A stretch of 64,000 nucleotides of DNA, taken from positions 40,434,747 to 40,498,746 of the forward strand of contig NC_091941.1 of the NCBI RefSeq assembly GCF_041260155.1, written 5' to 3'. Below, piece after piece: positions 13,277 through 25,200 of the stretch. The notes under the pieces are model-generated. The model worked only from the letters and a program-made list of their open reading frames with translations. It was not told where the DNA came from and made no database searches. A program made the translations under genes and the position numbers. This DNA comes from Ptychodera flava. Taxonomy: Eukaryota; Hemichordata; Enteropneusta; Ptychoderidae. Within the stretch, counting starts at the first letter, position 1, and each line of letters starts with the position of its first letter.

Positions 13277-13393
13277 CACAGTCATTCGTGAGCTATTCAG
13301 CTCTGAGACTATTCGCCCCATAGACGTGTAAAACCCTCGCTTATGTACACACGTCAATAGTCCCCACAGCTGAATAGCTCACGAGTGACTGTG
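13277..13393. mobile_element. hAT-like hairpin MITE with perfect 8-bp target duplication
   Basis: 117 bp, almost entirely a stem: CACAGTCATTCGTGAGCTAT at the left and its near-complement ending GTGACTGTG at the right. CCTCATCA stands on both sides (13269-13276, 13394-13401). An 8-bp duplication with CA...TG ends is the hAT superfamily signature. Non-autonomous. Confidence 0.75.
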
Positions 13394-13552
13394 CCTCATC
13401 ACAGTACGAATTTGAGATAGTGGTCTATTAAACATCTTCAACACTAACATAGTCGCTTTCATCACAAAAGTTTGTGAAACTTAAATTACACTTTTGCATC
13501 TTTTCAACTTTTTAGACATTGCTATCTATCCCCAAGCACGGCAGCCTATAGC

Positions 13553-13675
13553 CACAGTCCCTCGTGGGCTATTCATCTCTGGGACTATTCGCCCCATAGA
13601 CGAGTGTACAGAAGCGAGTACACTCGTCTATGGGGCGAATAGTCCCAGAGCTGAATAGCCCACCAAGGGACTGTG
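13553..13675. mobile_element. Second hairpin MITE, same family
   Basis: 123 bp. Arms share CGTG.GCTATTC and ACTATTCGCCCCATAGACG with the copy at 13277 and fold into a near-perfect stem around the loop near 13608-13615. Ends CACAGTC/GACTGTG. The 8-bp flanks (CCTATAGC and TTCGGCAC) do not match, so the duplication has decayed or this copy recombined. Confidence 0.65.
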
Positions 13676-13745
13676 TTCGGCACAGAGTCCATGTAGCCGA
13701 CAATGAGATAGCCTAACCCCGGTAACTGGCTTCTCGTGGATTTCT

Positions 13746-14003
13746 TCACTTCAGTTCGTAGCCAACAACTCCTCCAACAATTTTGACGGCTTCGGAGCTG
13801 CTGATACCCATGGAGTCCGCTACTACCTCCATGAAATACCCTAACGGTTGACAAGCAAAGCAGTAGTGAGCAGTAGATTTGAGGCTGCAGCAAGTGAACG
13901 AATTGCTCGTCGAATGCACTTGGAAACGCAACTTCCGCCTTGATGCAGAGATGTGTGGTGGGATAGCTAAGAGGGCGTTGTATACATGTCGCGACGCCAT
14001 CAA
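13746..14003 (-). pseudogene. Possible Harbinger-type transposase fragment
   Basis: A minus-strand open frame ends with GYFMEVVADSMGISSSEAVK and IVGGVV. This resembles the helix-turn-helix-like N-terminal part of PIF/Harbinger nucleases (xxFxxVVAD..GISxSxVSRIV). No catalytic DDE segment was seen and the frame stops after 85 codons, so at most it is a fragment. The resemblance is short and could be chance. Confidence 0.2.
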
Positions 14004-14472
14004 AGCCTACGATACGGGGCTATATATTTTGGACTTTGCTCCACTTCCGGCCAACAAAAAATTCACAACGACTCGAGACTTAAAGGAAGAATAGGTAAGA
14101 AATTAATTTGTGTCGTTAATTCAGTACTTTAATGGGAGACTTGTCAGCCTTTTAGTAATTTGAAAAAATGAGCTGTCAACTCAATGTATCTCAGTTCACT
14201 GTTATTGACGCGAATACGAGTGTGATCCTCGAATCACCGAATACTGTGCACCTTGGGTTTCTTGATATCTGTTGTCCTGTAAACATACTGTCTTTTACTC
14301 AGAACCACCAACGTTGCATGGTAATCGCACACTTTCCACACAGCGGACCGTCAGTATGTCGTGACTGTCAAAATGATCAAACTTACAGTGTGCTGTTTAC
14401 GTAATAAGAAGAGTAAAATAAGTAAATGGTAATTCAAGAGCGGGGAGATAGCCCATAGTGTGCTACCCACAG

Positions 14473-15073
14473 GTTAGCTGCAAAATTGTAGCTCTACGGT
14501 GAGGCGGTCGGTAAGTTTTTGTTTTTGCGACATCGCTCACCAGTAGAGCTACAATGCCGATGGCCCTGTAGCATACAAAATAAGCACGCTGCACATGGCA
14601 TGGCATTTTGATGTAAAATCCCATATATTTACTGCATTTGTTCATACTGATTTATCACTACTGAAGATTAAACACTATACTACACTAGCCTTGTCGAGTA
14701 TGGGGTTTGGTATTTGTTCAAATACGTCGATCGCGTTCCAAAAACATTTCTTGGAGCCGCCATTACCAACTTCCGGTAATGGCAGCTCCCAGAAACACGC
14801 TCAATGTTTATGGAATGCGATCGACGTGTCTGTGCTAACACCAAACCCCATAAACGACAAGGTTAGTGTAGTATAGTGTTTAGTCTTCAGTAATGATAAA
14901 TCGGTATGACCAAATGCAGTAAATATGTGGGATTTTACATGAAAATGCCGCGCCATGTGTGGCGCGCTTATTTTGTATGCTACAGGGCCTTCGGCATTGT
15001 AGCTCTACTGGTGAGCGAGGTCGCAAAAATAAAAACTCATCAACCGCCTCACCGTAGAGCTACAATTTTGCAG
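14473..15073. mobile_element. 0.6-kb foldback element with 10-bp direct repeats
   Basis: Two ~300-bp arms are inverted copies of each other from AGCTGCAAAATTGTAGCTCT at the left to its complement at the right, meeting near 14770 around ACTTCCGGTAATGGCAGCTC. CTACCCACAG occurs at 14463-14472 and 15074-15083. If the first bases of the direct repeat belong to the arms, the duplication would be shorter. Mutator-like elements make 9-11-bp duplications; the superfamily is not settled. Confidence 0.65.
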
Positions 15074-15362
15074 CTACCCACAGGTGTGTTGAGTCGCCAA
15101 TGTGGCATATGCAGAAAAACACTTTTACGTTAACTTATTGTACACTGAACACTCCACGCGCCTGTGGTACTTCCTCCATGGTTCAAGATGGCCCTTTGAT
15201 TATGATATGATGAAGGTGGCCATTATTTGGAGAGAGTAGTGGAGACCGTAGCCATGTCGGAAGTGTTAAGCTTTTGGCTACGCTGCCTCTCTAGAATAGA
15301 CTGGCGGTATAGTGAACAGCTTGACACTCCCGACATACTCATACTATAGGGCTATTGATGTA

Positions 15363-15498
15363 GGGGCCAGGACAATCTGATTAAAATCAGATGTAGAGCC
15401 TCTCACTATAGTGAGAGGCGACAGCAAGAGAATACTGCGTAAGTAAAGACGTCGCCGTACTCTACATCTGATAGTAATCAGATTGGGGCCAGGACAAT
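15363..15498. mobile_element. Short inverted-repeat insertion between 14-bp direct repeats
   Basis: GGGGCCAGGACAAT is present at 15363-15376 and 15485-15498. Between them AATCTGATT..AATCAGATGTAGAG is mirrored by CTCTACATCTGATAGTAATC. A small perfect hairpin (CCTCTCACTATAGTGAGAGG) lies inside at 15399-15418. Confidence 0.5.
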
Positions 15499-15524
15499 TC
15501 ATCACAACACTGTCCTGGACCGTA

Positions 15525-15571
15525 ATCCCACGGTTACTCTAGCCCAAGGTTAGAGTAACCGTGGTAATCCC
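15525..15571. repeat. Perfect-stem hairpin
   Basis: CCACGGTTACTCTA and TAGAGTAACCGTGG form a 14-bp stem with a nine-base loop. Probably the remains of a small palindromic element; too short to classify. Confidence 0.45.
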
Positions 15572-15759
15572 ATTTACAGCTTCATCCAAAGCAATTTCAG
15601 CAGAAATGCTATCTTGTCCTTTGCCAGTTTGACTCTAACTTAATCGTGCAGCGAAACAGATCCTATGTAAATGTCCTTTTATTATACTTGTTATGCAGCA
15701 GAACCTTGAAGAAAATAGATTTACTGTGACAATACTTTAAATTACATCTTTTTTGACAG

Positions 15760-15867
15760 GAAATGAAGTTAGACACAGGTCTTTGCATTCACTCCAAGTG
15801 AGTTTTTCCAGGAGAGCTGTGTAAGCAACTTTAATAGTGACATTGACAGTCTTCAGAAGAGATCAGA
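15760..15867 (+). promoter_or_regulatory. BTBD9: 5' UTR part of the first coding exon
   Basis: A T-rich stretch ending in GACAG at 15755-15759 is acceptor-like, so the first coding exon probably begins about 15760 and is spliced to an upstream noncoding exon that was not located. Confidence 0.4.
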
Positions 15868-16052
15868 ATGTGTGACAGTCATCTCCTGAGACCACACACT
15901 CCAGTTGGAGAGGTAGAACATGTCCATCATCTGTCTGAACAAATTGGTAATTTATTTCTCAACCAAGAATACAGTGATATAACATTCATAGTTGAGAATA
16001 CCAGGTTTCATGCACATAGAGTAATACTGGCAGCAAGATGTGAATATTTCAG
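15868..16052 (+). CDS. BTBD9: BTBD9 exon 1 (start, BTB N-terminal half)
   Basis: Begins at ATG (CAGAATGTG context) and ends at ATATTTCAG before GTAAGA. Encodes residues 1-61 plus two bases. YSDITFIVENTRFHAHRVIL is the BTB core. Confidence 0.93.
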
Positions 16053-16249
16053 GTAAGATTTTTTTACAAACAAAGACTAAAGGATCAAAATTTAGAAAAG
16101 CCATGATGCATAATTTTGTTTTCCTGCAACAAATAGTTGTAGTTCTAGTGTTCATTGTTCATGTTCTATGTTAGCAATAGAAACAGTAGAATTTGTTGAA
16201 ATTTGCTGAATTTACTGCTGTCCCTCATGTGTGTGTGTATGTGTGTGCA

Positions 16250-16280
<31 letters not shown>

Positions 16281-19200
16281 GAAATGAATTAGTAGACCAA
16301 CCTTTCATATAGGGGCACATAATTCATGGACGTACAATAAATTGTTTGTCAGTGAAGGTTATTAGCAGGATTTGCTATTTGAATGATGACCTGTTATAAC
16401 AAATTCTACATGACCAAAATTTCAAAGAAACCTGTCTTTTTGTAAAAATTCAGTGCACCGGGTGAACTTTCCTCTATGATGTCTATAGGGTTAATATGTT
16501 TAATATCTGATGTACTTTTGTTTGCTCATGTTTGACATATACCAAAGAGAGTTTGTATGGTAAGTTGGTGGATATCTGTCTGTCTGTCTGTAATGTATGT
16601 GTGTACGCATGTATGTATTTAGTCTGGCAGAGACCCTACGATTCGCGTTCTTCCCTGTCTGAACACGCGCGTGCCCTTCAGAGACGTGACATGAATCCCA
16701 GGGTCTGGACGTTCTTGCAAGCAACCGGCCCGATTTCTGCCTGATCCGGGTACTTTATAGAACTCCACACATCTGTTAATCAAAAACAAAATGACAAGTA
16801 CCATAGCCAAATAAAACGAAAAATGAAAAATAAAAACATGCCGCGTATATAGGTCTAGCTACTAGTATATATTCTCTCCGCCCAGTTAGATAGGTGTTTC
16901 TTTTGACGTCACTACCCTTATGAATATTCATATACTTGCAAAAACCGACAATCGCTGTGTCTGGCAGCGCGTGCTCACAGCTGCACAGCGTAGCCTTCGA
17001 ATGCAGGCCCATCGTGGGCGCACAAAAACAAGGCACAGCGACTGTGGAGAGTCTAGTATGTATTATACGTATGTATGTACGTACATACATGGCACATTGT
17101 TGTCATGTTGTGTTATGTTTTTTGTACAGACCCTTGCTGTACATGGCATAGCGCTACCTGTCAAAAGAAAGATATATCATTCAGTGTTGGTTTTGTTGGT
17201 TTCAGAGCTCTGCTTTTTGGTGGGATGAGAGAGTCTAGACCTGAGTGTACAGAGATTGAACTGAAAGACACAACATCCCTAGCTTTCCATGCTCTGTTAA
17301 AGTACATCTATACCGGTAAAATGAATTTACAAGACCTGAAAGAAGACTCTTTGCTTGATATCCTGGGACTAGCACATCGATATGGATTCATTGATTTAGA
17401 ATTATCCATTTCTGACTATTTGAGAGCCACTTTGAATATCAGTAATGTGTGTCTGATCTATGATGTAGCAAGTCTGTATCAGCTGAGATCGCTCAAAGAT
17501 ACATGCTTCAGCTTTATGGATAACAATGCTGGTGAAGTCATGCAAAGTGAATCGTTTCTTGCATTGTCTGAGGTAAGATTTTAATCTTCTTTGATTGTCA
17601 CCACCAACAAATTATGCAGTGATCAGTGACAGGTTATAAATAGCAAGGGAAGATATTTTTTAATGGATAAAATGATCACTGAGAAAAATTAGCATGTTTG
17701 GCAGGAAATAATGAGTAAGTGAAGTGAGGTGGTTAATTTTGCTGACAGTGCTACTATTCCACAGAGACATCCTCTATCTACTACCATACCACAGAGACAT
17801 CCTCTATCTACTACCATACCACAGAGACATCCTCTATCTACTACCATACCACAGAGACATCCTCTATCTACTACCATACCACAGAGACATCCTCTATCTA
17901 CTACCATACCACAGAGACATCCTCTATCTACTACCATACCACAGAGACATCCTCTATCTACTACCATACCACAGAGACATCCTCTATCTACTACCATACC
18001 ACAGAGTACCACCTAGAACCTCATCATTATAACATGCTATTACATGATTTGAATTGATAATGTCAATCATTAGTCATATGAAAGTCATTGATTTTTACTG
18101 AATATAAACAAACCAATCGAGAAAGGATTGTGTCAGGTTTCGTGTTACAGTAATGAATTTTAGAAACAATCTTATAACATGTATATTATTTTGCATGCAA
18201 GAAAGCTTTATAGAAAGTAAAGCCATAGTCTAATACTATTACTGTGCCTTACGCTGCATGTCGATAATAAAATCACAATCATTTCTGTATTCTTTTCTAA
18301 GTATTGGTTATTTATTTACACTACAGGCAGCTCTGACAGATGTAATATCCCGGCATTCTTTCTGTGCATCAGAGATAGACATCTTTAATGCAGTGTTAGA
18401 ATGGAGCAAGAACAACCCTGACGTGGATCCAACCAATATTGTTTGTGCAGTCAGACTTCCATTGATGAGTCTACAGGATTTGTTGAATATAGTCAGACCA
18501 ACCAACCTGGTATCACCAGATGCTATCCTTGATGCAATCAAGTTGAGGGAGGAGAGTCGTGATATGGAGCTAGGCTATAGAGGATATCTTGGTATGTTGA
18601 ACATTTGAAGTTAAAACACTTCAATACCATTAAAACATTGACAGGGGTCTTGAACAGCACTTACTCTAAATTTTCAATAACACAGTGCAAAATAAAGGCA
18701 AAAAAGAACGATCAGCTGCTAATTGTCTGAAATTAAAAAGCTTCATTGGCTGAATTTGTAAGTCAACAAATTCACACCATATTAGTTTATCATGAAACTT
18801 GATTAATGCCCTGATGTGTTGCCATAATAGAAATGCACTTTAACATGGATGCTATAACCAACTCAGATGCCAATGTTTAGATGAACATGTCCCATTCTGG
18901 ACTGACTTTTACTTTTACTGTACACAGTTTATGTGTTAGTAGTGCACATGTACTTCAAAAGTTGTCATCTGCATATTATATAATAAAATGTCCTGCTCAT
19001 ATTTTTGGCAGGGAAGTGCAAAAGGAAAAACCGCAAAGTTTTACTCAGCAACAATATTGTTAAGATATTGATGATTATGTTTGTTTGGGCTGCACTGAAT
19101 GTCCAAGCAAGTCCAGTACAATCTGAAGTGATGTTGATATATATTTGGTGATGTGAAGCTTCTTACATCATACATGTAATGTTTCACATGTGACATATCA

Positions 19201-22200
19201 CTAATCCTAGGGCCATGTACACCATCATTTTCTGCATTTGTATGATGCATGTGAGATGGGGACCATTTCTTGTGTACTGATATAACTCATGATGAATTCC
19301 TGAAACTTTCAGCACCTGAAGAAAATGTGGCTTGTATGAAACACGGTGGTCAAGTGATCCGTGGTGAAATGAAGGCTGCTTTGCTTGATGGTGATACAAC
19401 TAACTATGATTTAGACAGGGGGTTTACCAGACACCCTATTGAAGAACCTTCTGGAAATGGTGGTATTGTCATCAAATTAGGAAAGCCATGTATAATTAAT
19501 ACAATCAAAATGTTACTATGGGACAGAGATCCAAGGTGGGTTATGGCTTTTCAGAACATGGGAACCTTCTGTTCTTCCTCTGAATATGGAAAAGTTAAAA
19601 AAAGCAGTATTATATGTAATACCATATTTCTTGTTTATGTATTGGAATGCATTATGAAAATTGTATTGTAGATATCAACACTCCTTTAAAACTGTCATTT
19701 TCAAACATATTAATTCCTCCATATAGTTGACAGTTTTTTTGAACCCTCAAAGAGTACAGTATATGTTGATTTAGATGCTCATTCCTGTCTGGTTTTGTTA
19801 CACCTAAAGCATCCCAAGAAATATGTCAACCAGTTTTCTCAAATTTGTCCCATTGTATGACGACTTGCTTTGTTTCTTGACAAATACTTTGTTAAATTTG
19901 TTTGATATGCTGCATGAACAATTGATATCTTATGTGATGCCGATCAACCTTTTTGTGTGCCGAATTTCTATTTTTGCAGAAATATAAAAACATCAAGTAA
20001 ACTTCAACTGATTGTTTTACAGTTCACAAAAATAATAAACAAGTTTACTTTTCAACAGAACTCGTGTTTCTGATAGGCAGTCTTTTGCCCCTGTATTTGA
20101 TGACCTGAGCTACCCTGGTGAGCTTACCTTGTACAAATGCCAGTTGTGTATGTGTGTCAAGGATTGTTTGAATGATAACTTTCAATTCATATTCAGATCA
20201 TATTCCTACTACATTGAAGTATCAATGGATGAACAAGACTGGGTTAAAGTGATAGACCATTGTAGCTACATGTGTCGATCATGGCAAACATTACACTTTC
20301 AACAAAGAGTGGTCAGGTAATGACTTTTGATACTATCGGTGGCTTTTCTCCAAAAAATCTTCTCACTCAAGTTGTGCATTAAATCTGCCATCAAAGGAAT
20401 ACAGCAGTTATAAGAATGTTTGTACTTCATTAAAAGAGGAAGTCGGTGAAACAAATAAAGTTGTTCAATATTTTATGATCAGGAAGATTTTTGTAAAGCT
20501 GCCAGATCTAAATGATAAAAAAGTATTCATATGTCATTGTACAATGTTTCAAAATGTGTATACCGGGAACAGTTTTATCAGACAACAGTGTATTGGAAAG
20601 GGCTTACAAAGGATCTACCATTTTGTCATAGACTTGCATGTTTTGTCCTTGGATTATACACTAATCAGCCATTCAAATGACCCGACTGGTAAGCAGCAAG
20701 GCTTAGTAGAAACTCAAAGCTTGGATTAGTAGTGAATGCATCTCTGTGGTACCTGTGTAGGTGAAGGAGTCTAAGACTGTAACACTAGCAAAATATGATT
20801 CATAAACTTGTTTTCATCAATGTAACATGTATCATGATATGACAATACATCTGAACCTATGCAACATTGGATTAGGCTGAAATTAATCATGACAAAAATA
20901 TCCACAAGCTGGTGAACTCATATTTTGTACATCCCTATGGATACACATTAATGAGAAGATTGTAGGAGACTTTTTAAGTTGTGCATATTTTGATGTTAGA
21001 ATGTTATTGTTACAATACCCAAAGATTGACACTTTTGCCTTTTCTTGTAATTTCCTTATGTCACTTTTGGTTTTTTTTGTACAGATATATCCGTATAGTT
21101 GGAGTACACAACACTGTCAACAAAGTGTTTCATTTGGTATCATTTGAATGCCTCTTCACAAACAAACCATTCTGTCTTGATTCTGGTATTTTAGGTAAGT
21201 TCTCTTTTTGGTATACAAGAATTGAAGTCACTGGGAAAGCAGAATTGACCAGGTCTTTAAATTTCTCTGTCTCCTCCATGTCATGAAATGGCATACATAG
21301 TATATGCTATGATGATCCCTTGACAATATTCTCTATAGTATATGCTGTGATGTCCCCTCAATGGCATAGTAAACACCCTATTGCCTGGTCATGAGGGCTA
21401 TAGCACCCGTCTATTACCTTGAGGGGCCGTGTGTTACCACAAACACATCACTATTCCCAAAGGCCATAGACCAAGGGGTATAGCGATGTGTTTCTGGTAA
21501 CACAAGGTCACGAGGGGTAATAAACGGGTGCTATAGCCTGAATAAAGACCAGGTTGTAGGTGTTTTATAACACACCACACGCTCATAATGTATTATGTTA
21601 TATAGTTTTTAATGTGTTTTGATATTTTGCACCGCAACAATCCATTGTGACAAGTTTACTGGGCAGTGTTTCTACAGCGGTTTCAGTTGTACAAGGTATC
21701 ACTTTCTTTCAGTCAGAAAAATGTAACAACTTAGCCGGCTATTGAACCACTCTTTATTGAGAGTGGGGATTTAGCCGAGCGGTTCTCTCTGTGGCCTCTC
21801 CGCTAGGCGACTGATGCCGTATGTTGTGGGTTCGAACCCGATTGAAAACTAGTCGTATTTTCTTTCAAAAAATATTCTAAGCATACCTAGCGACATCCTT
21901 AGTTGCACTTTAATCTTTTCCGTTGATGAGCTGTTCAAGTTCCTAGGCTGTTGGAATGTTGGAAAATGTTGGAAAATCTGGAATCTGGAAAATTTGGTCA
22001 GAACTATTTCCCTAGGGAAATAGCTTTTCAAAAAATACCCTCTGACATCACTTTTGTCAATCCAGTGGGGACGAGACGTATCTATTTTATCGTCACGTGA
22101 TGGATTCTGGCGAATCGCGACACAGTATGAGCATGTGGCGTGTTGTAATACATGCTATGGTTGCCCCTAGATGGCATTTAGTATATGCTGTGATGGCCTC

Positions 22201-25200
22201 TTGATGGAATGCTGAGATGAAATCTCGGCATTTTTTGATAAGCATTGCGTTATTGACACACATTGTATTGCAATGAACTATATCTATATAACTCAAAGGA
22301 TGAAAACTTCAAGTAGCGTCTGTGTTTGTCTTTGTGGAGTTGCATGGACGCATAGTTGTGAACATACATTGGTTTATTAAATAGTATTGACAATGGTGTT
22401 TCTTTGCTACTACCTTTAATACCAGTACCAAATGAAAATGTTGCCACAGTGAAAGCAAGTGCATGTGTTATAGAAGGTGTCAGCAGAAGTCGCAATGCAC
22501 TGTTAAATGGTGACACCAAGAACTATGATTGGGATTCTGGATATACATGTCATCAGTTAGGCAGTGGAGCAATAGTTGTACAGTTGGCTCAGCCTTTCAT
22601 CATATCATCTATGAGGTAGGTTACTCAAGTCGTAATCACTAGAGATTGACAAGTCCATGTTTGTGTACTAATCCAAAGTTGTACAATAAGATTGCAAACG
22701 ATCTTTTCTTGCATTCTTTAGAAAAGTCTTAATAGAACTTTGTCTGATCTGTGCCAACTGTTTTGAGATGTGAAATATTTGTACCATGGTTCTTAGGGTA
22801 GTACCGTGTGTGCCTTGACAGTGAAAGACTTAAACTTTTGTTCAGACTTTCCTCAATGAAAATTTTCTGTATCAAGATCAGGGTTACTGTGCAGAGTTTG
22901 GTACTATGGAAACAAAGTACTTATTATTTATAGAGATTTGAAATTTAAAATGACCACCATCCATTTGTAAATCTATGGGGAAAAATAAAATTTTATATTT
23001 TTAGAAAGTCAGATGGTGAAATTATTTATTACTCCAAGAGCTTTAAAATGAGCTCCCATAAGTAGTAGACTAAAAGAGTCTAAAAAATTTGAGGGTTTAA
23101 GAATCTGTCCCAGTGTAAGGAACCGTATCAAGTGGTTGCATTAAGGAGTAAAGCAGAGTATATTTTCACATGATAGACTACTGCTGTGGGATTGTGATGA
23201 CAGGAGTTACAGTTACTATGTAGAGGTATCATGTGATCAGCATAATTGGACAAGAGTTGCTGACAAGACTAAGGAACAGTGCAAGTGAGTACAACTGTCA
23301 CCCAAAACAACATGATTTATTCATGTGACTACCAACTTTGTGCATTTCAAGACAATACACCTTTCTCTCATATTTTAGATATCCAGGTAAACCCACTGCT
23401 GTAAACACCATCAATACCAAGTTTCACTGTAATAAATGACTTGACCTTGCTCTCGGATTGGTCCCAAGTTTTGTTATCTTCTTGTTGTATCCCTTTAAAC
23501 AGTAAATTGTCTCGTTTCATTTGACCTTTCATCGAGTCCAATTCACTCGTCAAATCACTCACTTGATCGTTCAGCAACTTATTCTCCTCGGCAAGACTAG
23601 CAGTCTCTTCATGGGTCTCCACAAGTTCATGTTTAACGTCTTGGATTTCATCAACGAGTTCATCTATCTTTTTATTCAAATCGGCCGCCATTTTGTCCAT
23701 TTTCTTGCCCAGGTCGCTCTTTAAATTACGTAATTCACGCATCACGTCGCCAAGTTCAAAAGACTCATTTTCTCTCAAAGTATTCGAGGCGTATAACGTA
23801 TTTTGGCGTAATTGTCTCTTCTCAGTGGTCTGCTGAGAATTTTTCGGGGGGCCTGGGTTACTTTCGATGTCACCGGATAATAAGAGCATACTCAACAAAA
23901 CCATTCGTAGCCCTAGGCATAATCCCTGACAACTGACCTGCTCGTAATGGCCGACACCTGCTGCACAAGAGGGTTGGTCAAAGGTACCAATTCTCGCTCT
24001 CCATGTTTCAATTGAAACTCCCATTTCAATAAACATGCTTGCAGACGTTTCTTTTCCACTTGTTTATTGTATATATTTTGTACTGTATGCTAGCGATCTG
24101 TTTCCATATTGTGTAATTATTTTGTATATTTTGGCCGGAGGCCACAAATACTGAAATAAACATCAATATAACACTGCTGTAAACAGTTAAAGAGGATCAG
24201 TGTGCCCTCTAACAAAAGAGACTTCATGCAACTTCTGAGTCAACTGAAAAATTTGAGAAATTTTCTTGAGTCACAATATATAATTTCTTATTCATATGAA
24301 AATTTTCTTGCGTCACAGAGAATATTTGTGAGTCATGGCGTGCCAAATTGGCTTAGAGGGCACAGTTAAAGAGGATTGTAAGAAGATAATTGATGGAATA
24401 GTGAATACATATGTAGAGAAATTTTGTATAGGGAGACCACAAAGCTGCATTATGGATCACAACTAAATCAAACACACTGTGATTTTGTGCAATGTACATC
24501 TGGAAAAACACGCTCTTTGCCTAAACAATTATAGGCAACTTGTGTCATAGAATGTCATTTACTGTATTGAACATCATCATTTGTCATTTAATTAGTTGGT
24601 GTCTTATTTGATTTTTACCTGTAGAAGCTATTTGAAAGACTGGATATGAGGAAAGTTCTTTCCACAGATGAACATGCATACTTGTCATATAAATATTTTC
24701 CTTTTCAATATTAGTGTTGTTTTTCTAAAGAAATGAAAGAATTCTGTATTTTCCATGCCTCACACCTGATTGTCTTAATTGCAGATCGTGGCAAACTATC
24801 TTCTTTGATAAGAGACCCATGACATTTGTGAAAATTGTTGGAACACATAACACTGCTAATGAAGTAAGTTGATCACTTTGTGCATTTACATACAAAGTCT
24901 CCAGTAAAGAATTTAGTTGCCAGCAAAATCCCAAACGGGGATGGACAGAGTTATACTAATATTTCTTGAGAAGTACAGAGTGGTATTTGTGTTTCTATGA
25001 TAAATTTGAAATGCAATCCAGTATGGTTGTCATAGGGCATTTTTATCTCCATGTTTTCATATTCTCTGTTGTAGAGTACCCCAAGGTGATTTGCATGTGC
25101 ATGCAACTTTTCTTTCAAAATGTCCTCCAAAGTTGATGGCATGTCTTTTTGTACAGTACATGCCACGATGACCCCTCAGTGGCATTCTATTCAGTATATG

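Noticed and set aside
17689..18032. Open frames of 95-107 codons on both strands
   Set aside because: They are translations of the 30-bp minisatellite; unit length divisible by three keeps all of them open.
21765..21850. Functional tRNA gene
   Set aside because: A and B boxes are good but the acceptor stem does not pair and the T stem has a mismatch; a SINE head fits better.
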